Shown: one piece after another, positions 9,818-19,124 of the stretch
How positions within the stretch are numbered: the first letter of the stretch is position 1
Layout: each line of letters starts with the position of its first letter
Assembly: GCA_027296055.1 (NCBI GenBank)
Contig: JAPUJT010000049.1
Span: 113,244 to 177,243, forward strand
From: Planctomycetota bacterium
GTDB lineage: Bacteria > Planctomycetota > JAPUJT01
Reading direction: 5' to 3'
DNA length: 64,000 bases
The notes under the pieces: generated by a model
The model's database searches: none
What the model was told of the DNA's origin: nothing
The model's input: only the letters and a program-made list of their open reading frames with translations
Program-made: the position numbers and the translations under genes

Positions 9818-11067
9818 CGACGCCTCGTCGCTAAATCTTCGAGGATGGCCAGATACTTGTCCGCCACGCTCTCCCACGAGTAGAAGGATTCCACGCGCCG
9901 CCGAGCCTTCTCTCCCAGGCGGGCCGCCGTCTTCGGATCTCCGATGATCTCCTCGACCCGCCGGGCCATCGCGATCGGGTCTCCAGGTTCGACGAGATGG
10001 CCCGTGACCCGGTCCTCCACCACTCCCGGGATTCCGCCGACCCGGGTCGCCACGACGGGCCTCGCCGTCGCCATCGCCTCGAGGAGCACCAGGGGGAGAC
10101 CTTCGAACAGGGAGGGGATCAGGACGGCGTCGGCCGCATCGTAGAAGGGCGGAAGGTCGCGATTCCGGACGTGTCCGGCCAGGACGATCCGATCCTCCAC
10201 GCCCAGGCGTTGGGAGAATTCGAGGAGAGGTTTTTCATAACCTCGACCGCTCCCTACCACGAGGAGGCGGACGTCGCTCCGGGTCCGGCGGATCTCACGG
10301 AGAGCCACCAGGAGATCGTGCAATCCCTTGCGCATGCGGAAGGCGCCGACGAAGAGGAGGATCGGAGATCCGTTCAGCCCCAACCTCTCTCGCACGGCTT
10401 TCCCTCCTCCTGGCCGGAACCGATTCGAATCGACACCATTGGGAATCCACCTGAATCCAGCCGGTGGATCTCCTCCCATCCTTTCGCATTCCCGGAGACC
10501 GGACCTGCTGACCGCCGTGATCCCATCGGAGAGCCTCACGGCGATCCGATCGGCCAGGACATGGAGGGGACCTGTGAAGTACTTGTAGATGTACTCTCTC
10601 AAGACGGGCCGGACGCGAATTCCATCCGGAAGAATCCGTCCGCGGACCTGCCGGGCCTCCTCTCTGCTGGAGGCATGAAACGTCGTGATCAGCCGGGGGC
10701 GCCGGTTCCCGAGGGCCGCTCGCGCGAGATAGATGCCGGGCGCGCTCGCTTGATGGATGTGCAGGAGATCCAGGGTCCTGAACCGCAAAGGGAGGAGCAA
10801 GGATGCCCCGCCGAAGAGGGCCGGGCTGGCGCCGAGGCGGACGATCCCCTCCTCCCGATCCGCTGCCGTCCCCGAGGTATAGACGGTGACTTCGTGGCCC
10901 TTTCGCCGGTAGGCGTCTCTCAGGGAGGCGACGACCTCCCCGACCCCACCGATCCGGTCCGGAGGATAAGTGTCGGTCACCAGACCGATTCGCCACCGGG
11001 CTTCAGGACTTCCGGATGATCGCGTAGAGCGTGTAGCCCTTGTTATTTCTGTGTGATCCCCTGGCAT
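9814..11067 (-). CDS. Glycosyltransferase family 4
   Basis: The tracked ORF (to 11196) runs far into the upstream methyltransferase. The ATG at 11067 (MPGDHTEITR), preceded by GGAGAGGG, is the best start, leaving a 65-nt overlap and about 417 residues; no ATG lies between it and the conserved RIGLVTDTYPPDRIGGVG loop. Other landmarks are GAFRMRKGLHDLLVALREI at the domain boundary and FEGLPLVLLEAMATARPVV at the donor-binding site. It is a retaining GT4 enzyme of the surface glycan pathway. The three GT4 genes of this arm are distinct from one another, consistent with different linkages. Confidence 0.85.
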   Translation of the reverse strand: MPGDHTEITRATRSTRSSGSPEARWRIGLVTDTYPPDRIGGVGEVVASLRDAYRRKGHEVTVYTSGTAADREEGIVRLGASPALFGGASLLLPLRFRTLDLLHIHQASAPGIYLARAALGNRRPRLITTFHASSREEARQVRGRILPDGIRVRPVLREYIYKYFTGPLHVLADRIAVRLSDGITAVSRSGLRECERMGGDPPAGFRWIPNGVDSNRFRPGGGKAVRERLGLNGSPILLFVGAFRMRKGLHDLLVALREIRRTRSDVRLLVVGSGRGYEKPLLEFSQRLGVEDRIVLAGHVRNRDLPPFYDAADAVLIPSLFEGLPLVLLEAMATARPVVATRVGGIPGVVEDRVTGHLVEPGDPIAMARRVEEIIGDPKTAARLGEKARRRVESFYSWESVADKYLAILEDLATRRR

Positions 11068-11650
11068 CCCTCTCCGCCACCCGATGGGCCCACCGCCGGC
11101 CGATCGACGGGACGACCCGCCACGCCAGCCGGAGGAAGAAGTACCCTCGAAGAAACGCCAGGCCTCTCCAGTGGAGGAAGCGGACGTCCGACACACGGCC
11201 TGACGGGATCATGCGCCGGATCTCGTCCTCTCCGATTCCCCGGAAGCCGGCATCATGCCCCCACCGCACGTGGAGCCATCCCGTCAGGAACGCGGGGAAC
11301 ACCCGCATGCCGAGATGCGGAACGGAGATCAAGAGCGTCCCGCCGGGGCGGAGGACCCGCAGCGCCGACGCGATCAACTCCTCCCTCCTCCGGACGTGCT
11401 CGATCACCTCGAGGGCGAAGACCCAGTCAAACGAATTCGAGCGGAAGGGGAGGCGGGTTCCGTCCCCCCGAACATAATGGATGGGATACCGTCGCTGGGG
11501 CTGGATGTCCACACCCACCCGGAGTCCCCCGCCGGATCGGTAGGCGACGACGCCGTCATGGCAGCCGACATCCAGCACGCTTGCCCGCGGGGGAGGCGCG
11601 AGCCCGAGACGCCCCAGAGTCTCGGTCCGGTAGAACGAGCCTAGCCTCAC
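11003..11650 (-). CDS. Class I SAM-dependent methyltransferase
   Basis: I place the start at GTG 11650, which overlaps the upstream stop as GTGA, rather than at the tracked 11695. The 215-residue product carries motif I (VLDVGCHDGVVAYRSGG), the acidic end of beta-2 (VGVDIQPQ), a motif like GDGTRLPFRSNSFDWVFALEVIEHV, and LRPGGTLLISVPH. This is the type-11 methyltransferase pattern common in polysaccharide clusters, where such enzymes methylate sugars or cap a glycan. The C-terminal part resembles SAM enzymes acting on lipid-linked or glycan substrates, but the acceptor is unknown. Confidence 0.85.
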   Translation of the reverse strand: MRLGSFYRTETLGRLGLAPPPRASVLDVGCHDGVVAYRSGGGLRVGVDIQPQRRYPIHYVRGDGTRLPFRSNSFDWVFALEVIEHVRRREELIASALRVLRPGGTLLISVPHLGMRVFPAFLTGWLHVRWGHDAGFRGIGEDEIRRMIPSGRVSDVRFLHWRGLAFLRGYFFLRLAWRVVPSIGRRWAHRVAERDARGSHRNNKGYTLYAIIRKS

Positions 11651-12837
11651 CTGGATTCGTTCCTGGACAGGGCGAGGCGGTAGGCGGCATCCCACTCCCG
11701 GCCGACCCGCGAGATAGGAAATCGGTCGAGGGCCCCCTGGCGAGCGGCCGCCCCCATCCGGTCCAGCAGTTGACCGGATCGGGCCATCCGGCGAATAGAA
11801 TCGCGAAGGGTCTCCACGTCGCGTGGCGGGTAGAGGAATCCGTTCAGGCCATCCTCGATCGCCTCGTCGCTGCCGACACCGCGACAGGCGATGACCGGCA
11901 GTCCGCTGGACAGGGCCTCGAGATTCCCCACGGAGAGCCCCTCCTGGATGCTGGGGTTGATCATGAAATCCACCGACCGCAGGAACTCGGGCATCTCACG
12001 GTGGGGGACCGCGCCAAGGAGATGGACCTGTCTTCGTAACCCTAGCGAGCGGACCTCCTGCTCGATCCTTTGCCGCTCGGGACCGTCCCCGGCGATTCGC
12101 AGGGAGAGCTTGTCTCGCTCGGACGCGGGGATCCCGGAGAGGGCCCGGACCACGTCCCTGACCCGCTTTTCCGGGAGGAGCCTGCGCGCCACCCCGATGA
12201 TCCTCTCGCCGTTCCGATCCCGACGGCCCGGGAAAAAGGCCTTCGTGTCGACGCCGTTGCGTACGACGTCGATCTCCTCCATCGGCAGGCCGTAGCTCCC
12301 CGCCTTCTGTCGAAGGTATTCGCTTACCACGAGAGAGACATCGCTCCGTCTGTGCACGAACGAAAGGGCCCTTCGAACGATAGGTCGATCGGGCAGATGG
12401 AGATCCGCGCCATGACCGAGGGTCACGAGGGGAATCCGAACGAACGGCCTGGCGAGAGCCGCCGCCAGTCCGCCGGGGATGAACCAGTGGGCGTGAATCA
12501 GGTCGGCTCTCTCCCTGTGGGCAAACAGGGTGAGGTAGTAGATGCTTGCCAGGAGAAAGCCAGGAAGCTGCAGGCGGGCCAGGCGACTCTTCCGGATGGA
12601 CGGAAGCAATCCTTGCTCGCAATGGAGCATAGGGGCCGTTCCGGGGGAGTACGGGTACGCGACCACCCGGATCCCCTCCTCCTCGCGACGCACTTTCAGG
12701 CCCCGGGACAGGGAGGGCACGAGGACCGTCACGTCGTTGCCCCGATCCCTCACCGCGCGGATGTGATCCCGGAGATAGGCTCCCCACGCGGGATCACCGG
12801 GCGCCGGATAGGAAGAGGTGAGCATCAATATCCGCAT
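11647..12837 (-). CDS. Glycosyltransferase family 4
   Basis: A 396-residue GT4 enzyme starting MRILMLTSSYPAPGDPAWGAY. GT-B features include the boundary IIGVARRLLPEKRVRDVVRAL and the signature IQEGLSVGNLEALSSGLPVI with the spaced Glu pair. A segment AHWFIPGGLAAALA marks the acceptor domain. It starts 9 bp after the stop of the 2078-residue glycosyltransferase gene and overlaps the following methyltransferase by 4 bp, so these genes are co-transcribed. Sugar specificity is not visible. Confidence 0.9.
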   Translation of the reverse strand: MRILMLTSSYPAPGDPAWGAYLRDHIRAVRDRGNDVTVLVPSLSRGLKVRREEEGIRVVAYPYSPGTAPMLHCEQGLLPSIRKSRLARLQLPGFLLASIYYLTLFAHRERADLIHAHWFIPGGLAAALARPFVRIPLVTLGHGADLHLPDRPIVRRALSFVHRRSDVSLVVSEYLRQKAGSYGLPMEEIDVVRNGVDTKAFFPGRRDRNGERIIGVARRLLPEKRVRDVVRALSGIPASERDKLSLRIAGDGPERQRIEQEVRSLGLRRQVHLLGAVPHREMPEFLRSVDFMINPSIQEGLSVGNLEALSSGLPVIACRGVGSDEAIEDGLNGFLYPPRDVETLRDSIRRMARSGQLLDRMGAAARQGALDRFPISRVGREWDAAYRLALSRNESR

Positions 12838-12846
12838 GGATTCTCG

Positions 12847-15800
12847 CTAACCGGTTGCACGGGCCGACGGGCGGGCGAGGTCGGGCATGCTGAGCCAGGC
12901 CTCGCGGAAGATACGCGCGTAGTCGCGCACGGAGTCCTCGAAACTTTCGTGGATCTGGAGCACCTCCAGGCTGTGGGCGGCCATCTTGCGGCGGAGGGCG
13001 GAGTCTTCGACGAGCCTCCCGAGCTTCGCCGCGAGCGTCTTCGAATCCCCCGCCTTGTAGAAGAAGGCGTTCCCTCCATCCTGGACCTGCTCGCGAATTC
13101 CGAAAGCGGGGGTCGTCACGATCGGCAATCCGCACGCCATCGCCTCCTGGATCACCCGAGGGAAGCACTCGATACGAGAGGTGCAGACGAAGACGTCCGC
13201 GGCGGAATAGTAGACTCCGACGTCCGGGGTCTCGGCGATGATCTGTACCCGAGCGGATCGCGCCTTGCCGAGAGACCGCCTCGCGTCCTCCAGGGCCCGG
13301 CTGTATTCCCCGGGTCTGTCTCCCACGATGAAGCACCGTACCCGGCTCGATTTCCTTCGATCCAGGTAGGCCATCGCCCGGACCAGATCGATCTGGCCCT
13401 TCCGCTCACAAACAGTCCCCACGAGGAGGAGGACGATCTCATTGTCCTTGATCCCCAGTCGCTTCCGCGCGGCGTCGCGGGGCCAGCGGGCCATCTGACC
13501 CGAGAGCCTCCCGGGATCGAGGCCGTTGTGAACCGCGCCGAAATTGTGCCGTAGCATCAGCGGCTTGTAGAGGCAGCGAGTCGCGTCGGAACCGAAGACG
13601 ACCCGGTACGGGTAGGCGAAGCAACCTCTTACGCGTTCCGCGACATCGGCGCCGAGGTCCTTCAGTCTCAGGTGCCACGGCTCGCTCTCGTGAATCGACC
13701 AGACGGATGGAATGCCCGCCCTGCGAGCGGCCTCGACTTCCAGATAGCTCAGGATCGTGTTGGCATGGACCGCCTCGACGCGCCACTCCTTCAGGCGTCC
13801 GACCAATCTCCCGAGCGCGCGCCGGTAGGTCTCCGTGTCGGTGTCAGTCTGCATCGGATAGGGCGTGATGTGGACCCGGATCCCCTTCTTCTCGTAGGAG
13901 CGACGCAAAGGCCCATCCTTCGGGCTGCAGACTATCGGGTCGATCACCCCTCGCTCCTTCAGCGCGACGATGAGCTCGAACTGGATGAGGGGGGCGCCTT
14001 CCCAGTCCAGCCGGTGGCTGCAGGCGAGGAGCTTCAGCGGACCCAGATCGCCGGGGGCGATGGTCCTCGCCTCGATCTCGAATCGGTACTCATCCAGCGA
14101 GAGGTTCGGATTGTAGTACGGATCTACCCGGTGGCCGTGGCGGGTCCGATAGGCCGAGATCTCGGAGAGGCGGTCGGTGAAGCCCCGGGAGAGCCCCTCG
14201 TGATGGATCAGCTCGGCCGTCGGGACATAGACAGTCCTCAATCCCTCGTCATGGAGGCGGAGGCAGTAGTCCACGTCGTTGAAGGCGACGGCGAACGTCT
14301 CCCCATCGAATCCTCCCATCCGGAGGTAGAGCTCTCGTGGCGTGAGCATGCACGCGCCCGTCACCGCAAGATAGTTCCGGGAGATGCGCGCCTGGCACAT
14401 ATAGCCGGGCGCCGAGCCCTGCAAGAGCTGGAAGGCGTGTCCCACGCCTCCGGGGCTGAACCCGTGGACGACCCCCGCGTGCTGGACCCGGCCATCCGGA
14501 TAGATGAGCCTGGCGCCGACGGCGCCTACTCCTTCCATATTCAAGTAACCGACCATCTGGCTGAGCCATTCGGGGCTTCTTACCTCCGTGTCGTTGTTGA
14601 GCAAGAGCACGTAGTCGGCGTTCACCTTGCGGACCGCCTCGTTATTGATCGCCGCGAAGCTCCACTTGCCGTCCCGGTCGGGAATCCTGAAGACCTTGTG
14701 TGGAAGGTTCCGGAGATAGTCGAGCGTCTCAGGTTCATCGCTCTCATTGTCGATGACGAAGATCTCGTAATTTCGGTAGGCGGTCATCCGGATCGACTGG
14801 ATGCACTTGCGGAGGACTTCTACCTGATTGCGAGTCGGAATCAAGATGGCGACGCTGGGGCCCTCGTCGGGAAATTGCAACCGGTAAACACCCAGCCAGC
14901 GGTTCCTCGCCCAGTCGGGATGAATCGCCTTCGCCGAGATGCCTCTCCGCTGGAGGGCCTCCTGCAGCGCCGCCCGACCGGCCTGGATCCCGAACGGCTT
15001 CGCGCTGCCCGTCGCCGCCACGGAATCGGGAGCTGCCCGCCAGTGGTACAAGATGGCCGGAATGTGTCCCACATGCCGGGCCTGCTCGGTGGCGCGAAGC
15101 GCCAGGTCATAGTCCTGCGCCCCGTCGAACTCGGATCTCGCCCCGCCGATCTTCTCGAACAGAGCCCGCCGTATCACCAGGAGATGGGTCAGATACATGC
15201 AGGAGAGCAGATGCTCCGGTGACCAGTCGGGCTTGAACTGTGGATCGTATCGCCGACCGTCCATATCCACCTTGTCGTCGTCGGAATAGACCAGATCGGC
15301 CTCGGGATGTTCGCTGCAGTAAAGGACCACGCGCGCCAGCGCATCGACGGTCAGCTCGTCGTCGTGATCGAGAAAGACAAGGAGCTCTCCGCGTGCCAGC
15401 CTGGCCGCGGAGTTGGTGGCGGCGCTGATGTGCCCGTTTTTGGTCCGCTCCACGATCCGGATCCGGGAGTCCTTCGCTGCCCATCGATGCAGCGTGCTCA
15501 GTACCTTCGGATCGGTACTGGCATCGTCGGCCACGCAGAGTTCCCAGTGCGGATAGATCTGACGGACGACGCTGCGTATCGCGCGATCCAACATGCCGGT
15601 GGGCGTGTTGTAGACGGGCATCAGGACGCTCACGAGTGGGGGATCGGTGACGCGAGCGAGATCTTCGCGAAGCAGCCTCTCTCTCCGATCGGTCCAGGCG
15701 TTGACGGTGATCCACGCGTCATACGGATCCAGCCGTCGTCCGTCGCTGTCGATGGAAACGATTTCCCCCGACCAGGGCTTGCGGGTGCGCGGGGGAGACG

Positions 15801-18800
15801 CCAGGGTGAAGCTCTCCGTCTCGAGATCGAGGTTGGGATTGTAAGCGGGATCGTCGACGAGGAGGTCCCGCCACCGAACTTTCATGAAGTCGATGGATGC
15901 CTGCAGGCGGGATCGCCGCTCCGTCCCGAGGTCGTCCAGCCAGGGGTGACGGACCACTTCCGCATGAGGCGTCCAGACCACCCTTCGATTCTTCTCCCCG
16001 ATGCGCAAGCAGAGATCGATGTCACCCAGGCGCTCGGGGAACCGGGTCTCATCCAATCCCCCGACCGACTCGAAGACTTCCCGGCGAAGTACAAGACACA
16101 TCCCGGAGACGGCGGAGAAGTCTTGCACGAGAGTCGCCTGCCCCTGCGGGCCGGCGAAGTCTCCTGGCTGACCCTCACAGGCGTTGCCGGCGACACCATG
16201 GGGCCCCATCCCGAGGATGACACCCGCATGCCAGATCGATCCATCCGCGTTGTAGATCTTGGCCCCCACGGCTCCAATCTCCGGGCGGAGCGCGTGGATC
16301 ACCATCTCGTGCAGCCAGTCGGGGCTCTTGATTTCGATCCCGCTCCCTACGAAACCTATCAGCTCGCCCCGGGATTTTCCCACGGCATGATTTCGCATCG
16401 CCGAGCGATTGAATTCTTTATCGGATTCTTTTTCGTATCGGATGACGGTGAGACTCTCTTGCCGGGAAAACTCCTCCAGCACCCTTTCCGTGGGGGAGTC
16501 GATTGTCCCACGGCTCACCAGGATCAGATCGTAGCTCGGGTAGCGGGTCTTCTGCAGAATCGTCTCCACGCTCCGCCGCAGTTGCTCGTCTGAACCCTCG
16601 GCAATCATGACGAGGGACACTCGAGGCGGTGGCTCTGGCAAGGAAAGCCGCGAAGAGTCATCAAGGATCTGTCCGGGGCCGGTCCTGGCCGCGATCCCCT
16701 CGCCATTGCGACTGTCTTCCAGGTTCCTCGGAGTCGATGCGCCCCCCGCTGCGCCAGATTGCGCGTGGTACAGGATATGGGGGATGTGTCTGATCCTCGA
16801 TGAGGGGAGTCCCCGAGAGATCTGAAGGGCGGAGGCCTCCACACCGGAGTTCTCGGCGAGATCGGCTCGATAGACCATCAGGTGATCGACATAGCTGTGG
16901 GAGCGGAGGAGATCCGGATTCCAGTCGGGCTTGAAGTACGGATCGTCTCGCCGTCCCCTGGAGTCGATCCGATCCTCGTCCGAATAGATCAGCCCGGCAT
17001 CGGGATGGGAGCCGATTTCCACCGCGACCATGTAGAGGGCGTGCTCGGCCAGGACGTCACCCGCCTCGACTCGTGCCACGAATTCGCCTTCCGGACGGGC
17101 GGTAACTCTCACGCGCCCGTCCTCGCGGTGGTGCTCCTCCACGACAGCGCGCACACGTGCGGAGGCGCCGGTCACGCACAGCTCCCAGTTGGGGTAGAGC
17201 TGTCTGGAGACGGACTCCAGCGTGCGACGGCACTCCCGCCGCGTCGCTCCGGCGGCCGGCAGCAAGACCGAGATCAGGGGCTTGGGCGCCAGCCGCTTGA
17301 TGTGCTCCCGGATCCTCATCCGATCCGCGTTGCTCAGCTCGTCGTGAGCTTCCATCCAGCGATCGTAGTCCGATAGGCGACTGCGGCGGCTCGTCTTCGC
17401 CTCCCGAAGCATCCAGTGCTTGAAAGTCGAGAAACCATCCCGCCGGGCGACACGGAGGCCTCTGAATGCCAGCCGCATGATTTTCAGCGGGTGAAATCGC
17501 AATCCGGTTGCTGTCTCCCAGGCGAGGAGAAAGGCAAGCGGGATCTGCCCGAGCTCACGGATCTTGATCTTTCCGAGCCGGAAGCGGCCGGGGCAGTCCA
17601 TCGGGTCCAGTCGGAGGCGGTGGACCTGATCCGGGAGGTGCACGAACAGCTTCGATCTTCCCGTCCGGAGAGGGGGGAGGATGGGTCGATCAACCTCGGA
17701 GAGCCCGTGGCCGCTGTCGATGTATAGCGTAGGCTCCAGTCGCCCTTCGTCGCATTCCGCACCGTACGAGATCGTCACCCACCCGGAAGGCAGGCGACCA
17801 CGAGATGAGTGCAAGTCGAACTGTGGGTCGCCGCCCGTGCTCCGGAACTGTTTCCCTTCCCGGACGAGCTGGCTTACTGGTTCAGGATGCATCCGGTGGA
17901 GTCGCGAGCGGAAGAGCCAGGAGATACGAGTCTTCAGGATGCTCATCCAGCCGGGGAAGAAGGTGCGCCGGCGTGAACGCAACGATCCGAGCAGCTCCGA
18001 GGTGATGCCGGCGACCTGCTCCAGTCGCTGGGAGACGTTTTCCAGGTCCGCCCTCAATTCCTCGAGGGCCGCCTCCTGCTTCTGCGACATCTCCCTGATG
18101 TCGGCCGACAGCGCCGCCCTCTCCTGGGCCTCACCCAGCTCCTCGAGCGTCTCTCGCTGGAGCCGCATCTCATCAAGGAGATCCCGAGAGTCCTTCTGCT
18201 TGGCGAGGACCTCCTTCATCGGTTTCCCGCTGGCGATCTCATCGCCGATCGATTCGACGCGCCCCAGGATCTCCTCGAGCCGCGACATCGGGACCGCCTC
18301 GGGTGTCCGGTCCATGTCGAAGCACTTACGAACACGCGATATGCTCCTTGCGCGTGGGGCCGCGACTACGAAGTGGCGGTAGACCGGCTCGACCCAGTCG
18401 CCGGAGTAAACCGCCGTGTTGTAGATCTCGTCCACCGTCGATCGGAGGGATTCGATCTCGGCGTTGCAGTCGCCCAGGGTTGTCCGCATCAGCCTGGCCC
18501 ACAAACGCAGGTTTCCGTGGGGCCAGATCTGCACGTGCCAGCCGGCCGACTTCAGCTTTTGAACCGTTTCTTCGAGGTCAGGAAGGACGCCAGGCGGATG
18601 CTCGACGAGCCATGGGTGGTCATTCCCACGGACATCGCGCAAGAGGGCGTTGAGTCGGGTCTGTTCCTGAACTACTTCGGGCGAATCGAAGGGGGCGCCG
18701 ATCACGATGCCGGTGCTCGATACTCGCATCATCTCATCCAGGAACGCATCGCGTTGGTCGACCGGGACATGCTGGAGGGCGTCCAGGGAGAGGGACACAT

Positions 18801-19083
18801 CGACCGCCCCTTTGAGGAACGAGACCTGGGTGGCATCACAGTTGACGAGTCGCTTCGAGTCAGCGATTGATCGAGGCGTCTCGCTGCCTACATAGACAAT
18901 GAAATCGTCCGGCAGGAATTTTTCGAGGTTCCCCAGGTTCCGATGTTCGGAGGCACCGACCTCCAGCAGCCTGAGTCCCTTCTTGCGACCCCTCCAGGCA
19001 CCAATGATGGCCGCCGCGAAGGCGTACCGTTGGTACTGGTCAAACGGCAACCGCAGAGTGGATGAGTTCGAGTTTCTCGACAT
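12847..19083 (-). CDS. Giant multidomain methyltransferase / GT2 x4 / GT4 fusion
   Basis: The 2078-residue product appears cytosolic. Rough order: methyltransferase-like domain (30-190, LLEVGASEH, with DVSLSLDALQHV); coiled coil (265-370); a beta-rich segment (400-500); GT2 domain 1 (600-810); GT2 domain 2 (819-1130); GT2 domain 3 (1148-1400); GT2 domain 4 (1408-1650); GT4 domain (1680-2078, ending with IECFPRVIQEAMACGLPIV). Domains 3 and 4 keep GT2 motifs (DDAS, FLDHDDE, GAQDYDL; DNES, LLNNDTE, AFNDVDYCL). In domain 1 the DxD position reads EAGD and the GAQDYDL block is absent; in domain 2 NND is replaced by GSG. This suggests a duplicated GT2 pair with one degenerate copy. Likely an O-antigen-type polymerising or assembly enzyme. 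Confidence 0.9.
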   Translation of the reverse strand: MSRNSNSSTLRLPFDQYQRYAFAAAIIGAWRGRKKGLRLLEVGASEHRNLGNLEKFLPDDFIVYVGSETPRSIADSKRLVNCDATQVSFLKGAVDVSLSLDALQHVPVDQRDAFLDEMMRVSSTGIVIGAPFDSPEVVQEQTRLNALLRDVRGNDHPWLVEHPPGVLPDLEETVQKLKSAGWHVQIWPHGNLRLWARLMRTTLGDCNAEIESLRSTVDEIYNTAVYSGDWVEPVYRHFVVAAPRARSISRVRKCFDMDRTPEAVPMSRLEEILGRVESIGDEIASGKPMKEVLAKQKDSRDLLDEMRLQRETLEELGEAQERAALSADIREMSQKQEAALEELRADLENVSQRLEQVAGITSELLGSLRSRRRTFFPGWMSILKTRISWLFRSRLHRMHPEPVSQLVREGKQFRSTGGDPQFDLHSSRGRLPSGWVTISYGAECDEGRLEPTLYIDSGHGLSEVDRPILPPLRTGRSKLFVHLPDQVHRLRLDPMDCPGRFRLGKIKIRELGQIPLAFLLAWETATGLRFHPLKIMRLAFRGLRVARRDGFSTFKHWMLREAKTSRRSRLSDYDRWMEAHDELSNADRMRIREHIKRLAPKPLISVLLPAAGATRRECRRTLESVSRQLYPNWELCVTGASARVRAVVEEHHREDGRVRVTARPEGEFVARVEAGDVLAEHALYMVAVEIGSHPDAGLIYSDEDRIDSRGRRDDPYFKPDWNPDLLRSHSYVDHLMVYRADLAENSGVEASALQISRGLPSSRIRHIPHILYHAQSGAAGGASTPRNLEDSRNGEGIAARTGPGQILDDSSRLSLPEPPPRVSLVMIAEGSDEQLRRSVETILQKTRYPSYDLILVSRGTIDSPTERVLEEFSRQESLTVIRYEKESDKEFNRSAMRNHAVGKSRGELIGFVGSGIEIKSPDWLHEMVIHALRPEIGAVGAKIYNADGSIWHAGVILGMGPHGVAGNACEGQPGDFAGPQGQATLVQDFSAVSGMCLVLRREVFESVGGLDETRFPERLGDIDLCLRIGEKNRRVVWTPHAEVVRHPWLDDLGTERRSRLQASIDFMKVRWRDLLVDDPAYNPNLDLETESFTLASPPRTRKPWSGEIVSIDSDGRRLDPYDAWITVNAWTDRRERLLREDLARVTDPPLVSVLMPVYNTPTGMLDRAIRSVVRQIYPHWELCVADDASTDPKVLSTLHRWAAKDSRIRIVERTKNGHISAATNSAARLARGELLVFLDHDDELTVDALARVVLYCSEHPEADLVYSDDDKVDMDGRRYDPQFKPDWSPEHLLSCMYLTHLLVIRRALFEKIGGARSEFDGAQDYDLALRATEQARHVGHIPAILYHWRAAPDSVAATGSAKPFGIQAGRAALQEALQRRGISAKAIHPDWARNRWLGVYRLQFPDEGPSVAILIPTRNQVEVLRKCIQSIRMTAYRNYEIFVIDNESDEPETLDYLRNLPHKVFRIPDRDGKWSFAAINNEAVRKVNADYVLLLNNDTEVRSPEWLSQMVGYLNMEGVGAVGARLIYPDGRVQHAGVVHGFSPGGVGHAFQLLQGSAPGYMCQARISRNYLAVTGACMLTPRELYLRMGGFDGETFAVAFNDVDYCLRLHDEGLRTVYVPTAELIHHEGLSRGFTDRLSEISAYRTRHGHRVDPYYNPNLSLDEYRFEIEARTIAPGDLGPLKLLACSHRLDWEGAPLIQFELIVALKERGVIDPIVCSPKDGPLRRSYEKKGIRVHITPYPMQTDTDTETYRRALGRLVGRLKEWRVEAVHANTILSYLEVEAARRAGIPSVWSIHESEPWHLRLKDLGADVAERVRGCFAYPYRVVFGSDATRCLYKPLMLRHNFGAVHNGLDPGRLSGQMARWPRDAARKRLGIKDNEIVLLLVGTVCERKGQIDLVRAMAYLDRRKSSRVRCFIVGDRPGEYSRALEDARRSLGKARSARVQIIAETPDVGVYYSAADVFVCTSRIECFPRVIQEAMACGLPIVTTPAFGIREQVQDGGNAFFYKAGDSKTLAAKLGRLVEDSALRRKMAAHSLEVLQIHESFEDSVRDYARIFREAWLSMPDLARPSARATG

Positions 19084-19124
19084 GAATACGCGGCAGGTTA
19101 CCCTCTCGTCCGTTCAGATTCAAC

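Noticed and set aside
12070-13554. 494-aa plus ORF
   Set aside because: Antisense to GT4 and the giant fusion gene, no recognisable domain.
13672-16593. Long plus ORFs (516 and 428 aa) over the giant glycosyltransferase
   Set aside because: Antisense shadows; minus strand has intact GT2 motifs in register.
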